The notes beneath the pieces were generated by a model. That model worked only from the letters and a program-made list of their open reading frames with translations, searched no databases and was not told the origin of the DNA. A stretch of 6,562 nt of DNA, taken from the NCBI GenBank assembly GCA_023401045.1, contig JAEXEM010000037.1, positions 1 to 6,562 on the forward strand, read 5' to 3'. This stretch comes from Actinomycetes bacterium (lineage in GTDB: Bacteria; Actinomycetota; Actinomycetes; Actinomycetales; Cellulomonadaceae). A program made the translations under genes and the position numbers. Shown in pieces: positions 1 through 6,227 of the stretch; position 1 is the first letter of the stretch; each line of letters starts with the position of its first letter.

Positions 1-52
1 GCCGGGGCTCGCTGCGTTGGTCACAAGTGCACAACGACATCCCCCTGAGACA

Positions 53-90
53 TTGCGATTCACATGTCGGACACAAACGATAAGTACGTT
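53..90 (+). promoter_or_regulatory. Candidate promoter region of the binding-protein gene
   Basis: The stretch is noticeably AT-richer than the rest of the window and lies 70-110 bases before the start codon at 164. Visible hexamers are TTGCGA (53-58) and TTCACA (59-64, 5 of 6 matches to the -35 consensus), followed by GATAAG (79-84) and TACGTT (85-90) as possible -10 elements. None of the pairs has both good matches and a 16-18 base spacer, so the exact promoter is not settled. The assignment rests on position and base composition. Confidence 0.25.
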
Positions 91-103
91 CCGGTACGTT
101 CCG
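84..103 (+). repeat. Perfect tandem 10-bp direct repeat in the leader or promoter
   Basis: The decamer GTACGTTCCG occurs twice without a gap, at 84-93 and 94-103. The 10-bp period is close to one helical turn, so two protein subunits could bind on the same face of the DNA. It lies just after or overlapping the candidate -10 and about 60 bases before the binding-protein start. The repeat is seen directly; an operator role is inference. Confidence 0.6.
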
Positions 104-163
104 GCCGCATCGCGGTGATCCGCGCCGGTTCCCAGGTGCAGTGCTCACAGAGGGGTACGACGC

Positions 164-1453
164 ATGAATCGTTCGACACGTGCAGGACGAGCAGTGGCGG
201 TCGCCGGAGCGATCGCGCTGACGCTGGCAGCCTGTGCCGGAGGGGCGGACGACGCCGGTTCCGACGACACGGGGTCGGGCTCGGGCGAGGCCGAGCCGCT
301 GAGCATCGGCACGATCCTTCCCGTCACCGGCTCCCTCGCCCAGCTCGGGCCGCCCGAGATCGCGGGCGTCGACCTCGCCGTCAAGGAGATCAACGACGCC
401 GGCGGGCTGTTCGGCGCCGACGTCGAGGTGACGCACACCGACTCCTCGGACGCGCAGAACGCCTCCGTCGCCACCCAGTCCGCCCAGAGCCTCATCTCCG
501 CGGGCGTCTCGGCCATCATCGGCGCCGCGTCGTCGTCGGTGTCGAAGAACATCGTCGACGACATCACGGGCGCCGGCATCGTCCAGGTGTCCCCGGCCAA
601 CACCGCGACGGACCTGTCCGGGTACAACGAGTTCTACTTCCGCACCGCGCCGCCGGACACCGTCCAGGGCGACGTGCTCGGCAACCTCATCGTGAGCGAC
701 GGGGCGAGCAACGTCGGCATCCTCGTCTTCAACGACTCCTACGGCACGTCGCTGCGCGACGTCGTCGAGGGCGTCGTCACGGACGCGGGCGGGACGGTCG
801 TCTACGGCACCAAGGGGCAGGAGTTCGACCCCGCCGAGACGAACTTCGCGACCATCGTCAGCGAGGCCATCGGCGCCTCGCCGGACGCGATCGCCGTCCT
901 CGCCTTCACCGACCAGACGCCGGCGATCGTCCGGGAGCTCGTCGCCCAGAACTGGGACATGAGCAAGACGTACTTCGTCGACGGCAACCTGCAGAACTTC
1001 GGGGTCGAGGGTGAGGTCGGCTTCCCGCCGGACACGCTGACGAACGCGCAGGGCACGCTCCCGGGTGCCTACCCGTCGGAGGAGTTCCGGACCCGGATGC
1101 TCGAGGTCGACCCCGACCTCAAGGACTACTCCTACGGGCCGGAGTCGTACGACGCGGTCATGCTCGTCGCGCTCGCCGCGCTCAAGGGCGGCGCCTCCGA
1201 CGGTGCGACCATCCAGGCGAACATGGCGGCCGTCTCCGGCGCCGACGGTGGCACGGAGTGCACCGGCTGGAAGGAGTGCTCCGAGCTCGTGGAGAGCGGC
1301 GAGGACATCGCCTACCAGGCGGTCTCGGGCGTCGGGCCGTTCAACGACGCGAACGACCCGTCGTCCGCGTTCATCGGCATCTACCAGTTCGGCGCGGAGA
1401 ACACCTACACGTTCAGCCGCTCCGAGGAGGGCGAGGTCCCGGACGGTGAGTGA
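164..1453 (+). CDS. Extracellular substrate-binding lipoprotein of a Liv-type ABC transporter
   Basis: This 429-residue protein is the solute receptor of the uptake system and belongs to the LivJ/LivK-like periplasmic-binding family (Peripla_BP_6, type I fold). A basic N-terminus and hydrophobic stretch end in a lipobox LAAC with Cys24 as the lipidation site, followed by an Asp/Gly/Ser-rich tether to about residue 44. The first lobe starts at PLSIGTILPVTGSL (45-58). IIGAASSSVS (118-127) and VSPANTATDL (142-151) match the strands and loops that hold the ligand's amino-acid moiety in this family, and FRTAPPDTVQGD (159-170) is another family hallmark. Cys366 and Cys372 in the TECTGWKECSE segment probably form a disulfide near the C-terminus. 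The ATG has GAGGGG at 150-155, eight bases upstream. The gene is convergent with the permease/ATPase operon, so it is transcribed separately. The substrate could be branched-chain or other amino acids, amides or urea-like compounds; the family is secure, the ligand is not. Confidence 0.95.
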   Translation: MNRSTRAGRAVAVAGAIALTLAACAGGADDAGSDDTGSGSGEAEPLSIGTILPVTGSLAQLGPPEIAGVDLAVKEINDAGGLFGADVEVTHTDSSDAQNASVATQSAQSLISAGVSAIIGAASSSVSKNIVDDITGAGIVQVSPANTATDLSGYNEFYFRTAPPDTVQGDVLGNLIVSDGASNVGILVFNDSYGTSLRDVVEGVVTDAGGTVVYGTKGQEFDPAETNFATIVSEAIGASPDAIAVLAFTDQTPAIVRELVAQNWDMSKTYFVDGNLQNFGVEGEVGFPPDTLTNAQGTLPGAYPSEEFRTRMLEVDPDLKDYSYGPESYDAVMLVALAALKGGASDGATIQANMAAVSGADGGTECTGWKECSELVESGEDIAYQAVSGVGPFNDANDPSSAFIGIYQFGAENTYTFSRSEEGEVPDGE

Positions 1454-1483
1454 CCGTCCGTGACCCTCGGACCGCCGAGCTGA

Positions 1484-1521
1484 CGACGGGCCCCGGAGCC
1501 GACTGGCTCCGGGGCCCGTCG
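1484..1521. terminator. Strong GC hairpin terminator between convergent genes
   Basis: A perfect 17-bp inverted repeat (arms 1484-1500 and 1505-1521) encloses the 4-base loop GACT. It begins 31 bases after the stop codon of the binding-protein gene. No T-run follows on either strand, which is common for actinobacterial terminators. Being symmetric, it could also stop transcripts arriving from livF, whose stop lies about 170 bases away. The remaining intergenic DNA (1522-1692) shows only small, unremarkable hairpins. Confidence 0.85.
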
Positions 1522-1692
1522 CGTCGTGCGGGCCTGACCGACCGTGGACGGATCCGGACGCGCTGCGCGCACCGTGCCCGCGAGCACCGTCTGCGCGGGG
1601 TCGCGCCTCGACGTGCTGCTCACGGCCACGCGCACGGCGCCCCCGTCCCTCGTGAGGGCAGGCAGGAGCGGGCGGAGCTCGCCGCGTCAGCG

Positions 1693-2538
1693 TCAGGCCG
1701 ACGGCTCGTCCGTGCCGGGCGCCTCGGGCCGCGGGGCGGGGCCGTCCTGCTCGGTGGCGCGGGCCGCGTCGACGTCGGTCGCGAGCGTGCCGAGGTAGAG
1801 CTCGATGACCTTGGGGTCGTTCATGAGCTCGCGCCCGGGCCCGGAGTAGGCGTTGCGCCCCTGGTCGAGCACGTACGCCCGGTCGCAGATCTGCAGCGCC
1901 CGGCGGGCGTTCTGCTCGACGATGACGACCGACACGCCCGCCTTGTTGATGCGGCGCGTCCGCAGGAACGCCTCGTCCTGGCGGACGGGCGAGAGCCCGG
2001 CGGACGGCTCGTCGAGGAGCAGCACCGAGGGCTCCGGCATGAGGGCCCGGGCCATGGCGACCATCTGCCGCTCACCGCCCGACAGCGAGCCGGCGCGCTG
2101 CTTGCGACGGCGCCCCAGCTCGGGGAAGAGCCCGATGACGGCCTCGAGCCGGTCGGCGTACCGCGAGGGCGTCTGGTAGACGCCCATCTGGAGGTTCTCC
2201 TCGATCGTCAGGCTCGGGAAGACGTTGTTCGTCTGCGGGACGAACCCCACGCCGCGCTGGACGAGCGCGTCCGCGCGCAGGTTGGTGATGTCCTCGCCCT
2301 TGAGCGTGAGCGCGCCGTCGCGCACCTTGACGAGCCCGAAGAGGGCCTTGAGCAGCGTCGACTTCCCGGCCCCGTTCGGGCCGATGATCCCGACGAGCTC
2401 GCCGGGGTGCAGGACGAGCGAGCACCCGTTGAGGATGTTGACGCCCGGGACGTACCCGGCGACCAGCTCGTCGGCGACGAGCAACGGCTCGCCCTCGGGT
2501 GCCCCGCGGTGGAGCGCAGGTGCTGCGGTCTCGGTCAC
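1693..2538 (-). CDS. livF: Liv-type ABC transporter ATP-binding protein LivF
   Basis: This is one of the two cytoplasmic ATPases that power the LivH/LivM channel (281 residues). Motifs appear in order: Walker A GPNGAGKST (53-61), Q-loop Gln102 in VPQTNNVFPSLTIEENL, signature LSGGERQ (152-158), Walker B VLLLDEP (172-178) and D-loop SAGLS (179-183). The switch position reads VEQN (207-210), with Gln209 where most ABC ATPases have His; this is normal for LivF and helps tell it from LivG. NDPKVIELYLG (240-250) near the C-terminus is also typical. The core family length is about 235-240 residues; the excess is a short N-terminal lead and a Pro/Ala/Glu-rich tail from about 255. The start is GTG: its bases overlap the TGA of livG by four (GTGA), and GAGGAGAGG (2544-2552) lies five bases upstream. 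It is the last gene of the operon. Confidence 0.95.
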   Translation of the reverse strand: MTETAAPALHRGAPEGEPLLVADELVAGYVPGVNILNGCSLVLHPGELVGIIGPNGAGKSTLLKALFGLVKVRDGALTLKGEDITNLRADALVQRGVGFVPQTNNVFPSLTIEENLQMGVYQTPSRYADRLEAVIGLFPELGRRRKQRAGSLSGGERQMVAMARALMPEPSVLLLDEPSAGLSPVRQDEAFLRTRRINKAGVSVVIVEQNARRALQICDRAYVLDQGRNAYSGPGRELMNDPKVIELYLGTLATDVDAARATEQDGPAPRPEAPGTDEPSA

Positions 2539-3464
2539 GGCGTCCTCTCCTCGGCCTGCGCCTCGGCGTCGGCCTCGGCGTCGATGACTCCGCCCTCCTC
2601 GAGCAGCGCGTCGTCACCGAGGTCGGTGTCGTGGTGCGCGCCCAGGTAGGCGTCGATGACGGCCTGGTCCGCCATCACCTGCGACGGCGGCCCCTCGGCG
2701 ACGACCTGCCCCTGGGCCATGACGACGACCCAGTCGGAGATGTGCCGGACCATGTGCATGTCGTGCTCGACGAACAGGACGGTCGTGCCGGAGTCCCGCA
2801 GGTCGGTGATGTGCCCGAGCAGTGACTGCGTGAGGGCGGGGTTCACGCCGGCCATCGGCTCGTCGAGCATGACGAGCCGCGGGTCGGACATGAGCGCCCG
2901 GGCCATCTCGAGGAGCTTGCGCTGGCCGCCGGACAGCGATCCGGCGAAGTCGTCCTTCTTCGCGTCGAGCTTGAACCGCTCGAGCAGCGACATCGCCTTG
3001 TCGGTGATCTCCCGCTCGCGTGCCGCCCACACGGGCTTGACGAGTGCGGCGAGGAGCCGTTCGCCGGGCTGGTCGCGTGCCCCGAGACGCATGTTGTCGA
3101 GCACCGTCATGCGGGCGAGCGCCTTCGTCAGCTGGAAGGTGCGGACCATCCCGGACTTCGCGACCCGGGACGCCGCGACGCCGGCGAGCGGCTTGCCGTC
3201 GAACACCCACGTCCCGGCGTCCGGCTTGTCGAACCCCGTCATGAGGTTGAAGAAGGTCGTCTTGCCGGCCCCGTTGGGGCCGATGAGCGCGGTGATGACG
3301 TGGCGCTGCACCTCGAGGTGCTCGACGTCGACGGCGTTGACGCCCCCGAAGCTGCGGCGCACGCCGTCGGCGACGAGGAGCGCGTCGGGCTTCGGTGCGC
3401 CGGGGGTGCGGGGCACGTCGGCCAGGGACCGGCGTGACTGCTCGACGATGTCCTCAGCGGGCAT
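2535..3464 (-). CDS. livG: Liv-type ABC transporter ATP-binding protein LivG
   Basis: This second ATPase subunit (309 residues) is predicted to form the nucleotide-binding heterodimer with LivF. It shows Walker A GPNGAGKTT (62-70), Q-loop Gln111 in RTFQLTKALARMTVLDNM, signature LSGGQRK (177-183), Walker B LVMLDEP (197-203) and the H-loop His234 in FVEHDMHMV. The FNLMTGF stretch after Walker A, RTFQ and VEHDM are characteristic of LivG rather than LivF. The frame is open further upstream, but the ATG at 3464 is chosen because it has AAGGAG (3475-3480) ten bases before it and overlaps the livM stop by 11 bases, and homology begins soon after it. The C-terminal extension from about residue 280 is acidic and contains DAEADAEA (295-302), encoded by a perfect tandem DNA repeat. 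All catalytic residues are present. Confidence 0.95.
   Translation of the reverse strand: MPAEDIVEQSRRSLADVPRTPGAPKPDALLVADGVRRSFGGVNAVDVEHLEVQRHVITALIGPNGAGKTTFFNLMTGFDKPDAGTWVFDGKPLAGVAASRVAKSGMVRTFQLTKALARMTVLDNMRLGARDQPGERLLAALVKPVWAAREREITDKAMSLLERFKLDAKKDDFAGSLSGGQRKLLEMARALMSDPRLVMLDEPMAGVNPALTQSLLGHITDLRDSGTTVLFVEHDMHMVRHISDWVVVMAQGQVVAEGPPSQVMADQAVIDAYLGAHHDTDLGDDALLEEGGVIDAEADAEAQAEERTP
2560..2583. repeat. Tandem 12-bp repeat in the livG 3' end
   Basis: The 12-mer GCCTCGGCGTCG occurs twice head to tail at 2560-2571 and 2572-2583. Read on the minus strand it encodes the DAEA-DAEA duplication in the acidic tail of LivG. It is in frame (12 bases = 4 codons), so gain or loss of a unit would change tail length without breaking the gene. 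Confidence 0.7.
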
Positions 3465-4440
3465 TGATCGCGAGCTCCTTCTTGTCGCCCAGGATGCCCT
3501 GGGGGCGGAACACGATGAGGAGCATGAGGGTGAGGCCCACGAGCACCCACCCGATCTGCTCGATCTGCTGCACGGAGAGCACGTCCGGCGGGACGACCCC
3601 TCGCAGCACGCCGCGGACGAGGACGAGCGCCCCCCAGAAGAGCAGGGACCCGAGCACCGGCCCGAAGACCGTCGCGGCTCCGCCGAGGAGGAGGATCGTC
3701 CACGTGTTGAAGGTGACGGGGCGTCCGAGGGAGTCGGCCTGCACCGAGCTCGCCAGCACGATGACGACACCACCGAGCGCACCCAGCGCACCACCGAGCA
3801 CGAGTGCCTGCAGCTTGTAGCCGTAGACGTTCTTGCCGAGCGCCCGCACCGCCTCCTCGTCCTCCCGGATGCCCTTGAGCACCCGGCCCCAGGGGCTGCG
3901 CACGAGGCGCCACACGAGCAGGCACGCGAGCAGCACGAGGGTCCAGCCGACGATGCGCAGCCACCACGAGTTCGACGCGTTCGTCGCGAGGGTGAGCGGG
4001 CCGAGGGTCCAGCGTTCGTCGGGGAAGGGGGACGCGTCCTGGAAGGTGTGCTTGAACGCGTTGCCGGTGAGGCCCTCCGAACCGCCCGTCACGTCGGTGA
4101 GGGCGGTCGACCGGCCGACCATCCGGACGATCTCTGCCGCGGCGATCGTGACGATCGCGAGGTAGTCGCCGCGCAGCTTGAGGGTCGGCAGGCCGAGCAG
4201 CAGGGCGAACACCACCGCGACGGCCACGGCGACGAGGAACGCGACCCACAGCGGGGCCCCCTGGATCGTCGCGATCGCGAAGCCGTACGCACCGAGGAGC
4301 ATGAAGCCCGCCTGGCCCATGTTGATGAGCCCGGTGAGCCCGAAGTGGATGTTGAGCCCGATCGCGGCGAGCGCGTACGCGATCGCGACCGGGCCGAGCA
4401 TCTCGTTGAGGACGTTGGTGAGCAGCTGTCCGAAGTCCAT
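3454..4440 (-). CDS. livM: Liv-type ABC transporter permease LivM
   Basis: This is one of the two integral membrane subunits of the importer (328 residues). Hydrophobic segments lie roughly at 15-33, 38-58, 64-86, 92-108, 160-180, 208-231, 246-275 and 297-312. Diagnostic stretches are GLTGLINMGQAGFMLLGAY (34-52), TGGSEGLTG (118-126), the cytoplasmic coupling-loop sequence GRVLKGIREDEEAVRALG (185-202) that contacts the ATPases, and RPQGILG (312-318) near the C-terminus. The region 127-157, between the TGGS motif and the next membrane helix, is a polar extracytoplasmic loop. The ATG at 4440 has GGGAGG (4452-4457) upstream, only 18 bases separate it from the livH stop, and its own stop overlaps the livG start. 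It presumably pairs with LivH. Confidence 0.95.
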   Translation of the reverse strand: MDFGQLLTNVLNEMLGPVAIAYALAAIGLNIHFGLTGLINMGQAGFMLLGAYGFAIATIQGAPLWVAFLVAVAVAVVFALLLGLPTLKLRGDYLAIVTIAAAEIVRMVGRSTALTDVTGGSEGLTGNAFKHTFQDASPFPDERWTLGPLTLATNASNSWWLRIVGWTLVLLACLLVWRLVRSPWGRVLKGIREDEEAVRALGKNVYGYKLQALVLGGALGALGGVVIVLASSVQADSLGRPVTFNTWTILLLGGAATVFGPVLGSLLFWGALVLVRGVLRGVVPPDVLSVQQIEQIGWVLVGLTLMLLIVFRPQGILGDKKELAINAR

Positions 4441-4458
4441 GTCGGCGACGACCTCCCG

Positions 4459-5901
4459 CTAGCCCACGCGCTCGGCGCGTCCGAGGATGCCCTGCGGCCG
4501 CAGCAGCAGGACGAGGATGAGGATGACGAGCGCGCTGGCGTACCGCATGTCGTTGGGCAGCACGAGCGTCGACAGCTCGACGACGAGCCCGATGACGAGC
4601 GCGCCGAGCACGGCGCCCGCCGGGGACCCCAGGCCGCCGAGCGTGATGGCGGCGAACATGAGGAGCAGCAGCGTCGAGCCGAAGTTGAACCGCGTCGTGT
4701 TGAGGTACAGCGCGAGCAGCACGCCCCCGAGCGCGGCGAGCGCGGAGGACACGATCCACACGCGGTTGATGACGGTCTCGACCTTGATACCGGTCGCGGC
4801 CGCGAGGGCGGGGTTGTCCGAGACCGCGCGGGTGGCCCGGCCGATCCGGGTGCGCGACAGCGTGAGAGCGACCGCGGCGAGCACGACGAGGGCGATCGCG
4901 ACAGAGACGAGGGACTGCCCCGAGACCTGGACCGGACCGAGCTGCATGCGCTGCGAGATCCCCGAGACGATCGGGGCCGGCTGCGCGCCGTAGAAGAAGA
5001 GGAACGCCGAGAGCATCGCGAGCGCGAGGCCGATGGTGACGATCATCTGCTGCGTGATACCGACGCCGCGCCGGCGCAGCGGGCCGAAGATCGCCCGGTC
5101 GAGCACCCACCCGGCGGCCGCACCGGCGGCGGTCGCGACGACGATGCCCGCCCACAGCGGCAGGTGCCACCACTGGACGGCCATGAACGCGGTCATCGCG
5201 CCGAGGGTGACGAGCTCGCCGTGCGCGAAGTTCGACAGCCCCGTCGTGCCGTAGATGAGGTTCGCCCCCAGCGACGCCAGAGCGAGGAGGATCCCGAAGA
5301 TCGTCCCGGCGAGGACGAGCTGCAGGTAGCGGTTGGTGCCCGGTCCCGCCGAGGCCTCCGCGGAGGCCTCGGCCTCGGCGCCGGCGTCCTCGCCCGGGTC
5401 GGTGCCGTTCCCGCTGCCGGTGCCCTCGGTGGCGGACGGCGAGCCCGCCGACGGCCCCTCGTCCGCGCCGGCCTCGCCGGGCCGGACCACCTGGACGATG
5501 CGTCCCGCCGAGCGGCCGAGCGCGACGGTGACGGTCGCGGGGTCCGCCCCGGCGTCCTTGAGCACCGTGCCGGCCGGCAGGGTGCTCTCGTCGACCGTGA
5601 CGGTGTAGTCGCCCGCCGCGGTGAGCGGCACGGAGGCGCGCCCGGCCTCGTCGGTCGTCGCCTCGACGGTGCCGGCCTCGCCGTTCACCGTCACGGCGAC
5701 ACCGGCCGCGGGTCCGGTCCCCGGCTGGGTGACGGTGACGTTGAGGCAGGCGGTGGCGTCGTCGGGCGTGCACGGTGTGGTCGCCGCACGGGCGGGCCCG
5801 GCGACGACGAGCGTCGACAGTGCCACGAGGAGGCCGAGCAGCAGGGCTGCGGCTCCACGCCGTGGGGCGACGGATCGGTCCCGGCAGGCGACAGCTCGCA
5901 C
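4459..5901 (-). CDS. livH: LivH permease with exported N-terminal beta-sandwich-like domain
   Basis: This 480-residue protein is the second channel subunit and first gene of the operon. Residues 191-480 are a standard LivH: NLIYGTTGLSNFAHGELVTLGA (the core of 214-235), the coupling loop GRATRAVSDNPALAAATGIKV (354-374) and terminal RPQGILG (468-474), with about eight membrane segments. Ahead of it lies an unusual extension. A basic start and a hydrophobic core (about 17-33) end in GPARA|ATT, a likely signal-peptidase site after Ala39. Cys44 and Cys52 may form a small disulfide. Residues 53-140 look like a carboxypeptidase-regulatory or Ig-like beta sandwich (LNVTVTQPG, GVAVTVNG, TTDEAGRASVPL, GDYTVTVDE). 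Residues 141-190 are a Gly/Ala/Glu/Ser linker. The GTG at 5901 is chosen because GGAGG sits six bases upstream and the signal peptide begins right there. The permease call is secure; the domain family and cleavage are inference. Confidence 0.92.
   Translation of the reverse strand: MRAVACRDRSVAPRRGAAALLLGLLVALSTLVVAGPARAATTPCTPDDATACLNVTVTQPGTGPAAGVAVTVNGEAGTVEATTDEAGRASVPLTAAGDYTVTVDESTLPAGTVLKDAGADPATVTVALGRSAGRIVQVVRPGEAGADEGPSAGSPSATEGTGSGNGTDPGEDAGAEAEASAEASAGPGTNRYLQLVLAGTIFGILLALASLGANLIYGTTGLSNFAHGELVTLGAMTAFMAVQWWHLPLWAGIVVATAAGAAAGWVLDRAIFGPLRRRGVGITQQMIVTIGLALAMLSAFLFFYGAQPAPIVSGISQRMQLGPVQVSGQSLVSVAIALVVLAAVALTLSRTRIGRATRAVSDNPALAAATGIKVETVINRVWIVSSALAALGGVLLALYLNTTRFNFGSTLLLLMFAAITLGGLGSPAGAVLGALVIGLVVELSTLVLPNDMRYASALVILILVLLLRPQGILGRAERVG
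5348..5373. repeat. 26-bp perfect palindrome inside the livH linker
   Basis: The 13-base half GCCGAGGCCTCCG (5348-5360) is followed immediately by its exact reverse complement (5361-5373). It lies in the part of livH that encodes the alternating Ala/Glu/Ser linker (about residues 177-185). Repeated GCC/GAG/TCC codons explain much of the symmetry, but a perfect 26-bp dyad is longer than codon repetition alone requires. It could fold into a stem in mRNA or be a recombination-prone site; no function is claimed. Confidence 0.7.
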
Positions 5902-5907
5902 GGGAGA

Positions 5908-5912
5908 CCTCC
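5908..5912 (-). promoter_or_regulatory. livH ribosome binding site
   Basis: GGAGG on the minus strand (CCTCC on the plus strand) lies six bases before the GTG at 5901. It decides the start: the frame stays open to 6132, but no comparable site precedes the upstream candidates, and the GTG marks the beginning of a clean signal peptide. Confidence 0.8.
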
Positions 5913-5986
5913 GTCCTGGGTGGGTCCGGGGCGCCGGCCGGGGGCGGCCGCACGTCGGGGGCGGGACGTCGCCCGCCGGGAAGCAG

Positions 5987-6014
5987 ACGATAGGGAGGGA
6001 TTGTGTCCTGTTCA
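5987..6014 (-). promoter_or_regulatory. Candidate promoter of the livHMGF operon
   Basis: On the minus strand, TGAACA (6009-6014) and TATCGT (5987-5992) are separated by 16 bases and each matches the housekeeping consensus at four of six positions. The region is locally AT-rich. Transcription would start near 5980, giving a leader of about 80 bases before livH. An alternative -10, CACAAT, lies inside the spacer (6000-6005). This is the best pair visible but is not proven. Confidence 0.35.
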
Positions 6015-6017
6015 TTT

Positions 6018-6062
6018 CCAGTTCGCGAGGGTCTGGGCGGATCCGGATGCCACCAGTTCGCG
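6018..6062. repeat. Paired 10-bp direct repeats flanking a palindrome upstream of livH
   Basis: CCAGTTCGCG occurs at 6018-6027 and again at 6053-6062, 35 bases start to start. Between them lies the 8-bp palindrome ATCCGGAT (6041-6048). The first copy begins only four bases beyond the candidate -35 of the livH promoter, so the array is where an activator or repressor of the operon could bind. The repeats are exact; the operator role is inferred. Confidence 0.5.
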
Positions 6063-6080
6063 GCCCTCTCGCCCCGACGG

Positions 6081-6119
6081 CCCGGTCCGCGACGGTTCGT
6101 CCGGGTTCGGCGGACCGGG
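6081..6119. repeat. 10-bp perfect inverted repeat with 19-base loop
   Basis: CCCGGTCCGC (6081-6090) is the reverse complement of GCGGACCGGG (6110-6119). The element lies between the candidate livH promoter and the acetyltransferase gene, about 115 bases before the latter's start. It could be a regulator site or a hairpin insulating the divergent units. In DNA this GC-rich, such dyads also arise by chance. Confidence 0.5.
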
Positions 6120-6132
6120 GGTGCGAGGGCAC

Positions 6133-6161
6133 TAGGCAGCGGGCACGAGGTGCGTCATGAT
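6133..6161 (+). promoter_or_regulatory. Weak candidate promoter of the acetyltransferase gene
   Basis: TAGGCA (6133-6138) and CATGAT (6156-6161) are 17 bases apart and each matches four of six consensus positions. A start near 6168 would give a leader of about 65 bases before the GTG at 6234. Position and spacing are right, but the sequence match is modest. Confidence 0.25.
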
Positions 6162-6221
6162 CGACCGGTGCGCACGGGCGGGGGAGACGTGCGCACGGTG
6201 CCAGCAGCTCCGTCGTCCCCC

Positions 6222-6227
6222 GGGAGG
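6222..6227 (+). promoter_or_regulatory. Acetyltransferase ribosome binding site
   Basis: GGGAGG lies six bases before the GTG at 6234 and is what selects that start over the in-frame GTG codons at 6168, 6189, 6198, 6246 and 6252. Confidence 0.7.

Noticed and set aside
64..1014. A 316-codon plus-strand frame beginning before the binding-protein gene
   Set aside because: It is out of frame with the conserved receptor, lacks a good ribosome binding site and yields Arg-rich sequence without a domain.
1914..1916. Gln in place of the H-loop His in LivF, as a possible loss of ATPase activity
   Set aside because: VEQN at this position is the normal LivF family sequence, so it is not a defect.
1450..2649. 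A 399-codon plus-strand frame starting at the end of the binding-protein gene
   Set aside because: It runs through the terminator hairpin and antisense to livF, and its product has no family features.
3239..5953. A 904-codon open frame on the minus strand overlapping livH and livM in another frame
   Set aside because: The translation is Arg/Pro/His-rich low-complexity sequence, while the alternative frame encodes well-conserved LivH and LivM.
5902..6132. Extension of LivH to upstream starts (GTG/ATG up to 6132, including an ATG at 6015)
   Set aside because: The added residues are Pro/Arg-rich and would bury the signal peptide internally; the ATG at 6015 overlaps the candidate promoter, and only the GTG at 5901 has a strong ribosome binding site.
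2656..6135. A 1159-codon open frame on the plus strand, antisense to most of the liv operon
   Set aside because: Its product is dominated by Arg, Asp, Glu, Gly and Pro with no recognisable domain, and it runs opposite four clearly conserved genes. Such frames stay open in very GC-rich DNA because stop codons are rare there.
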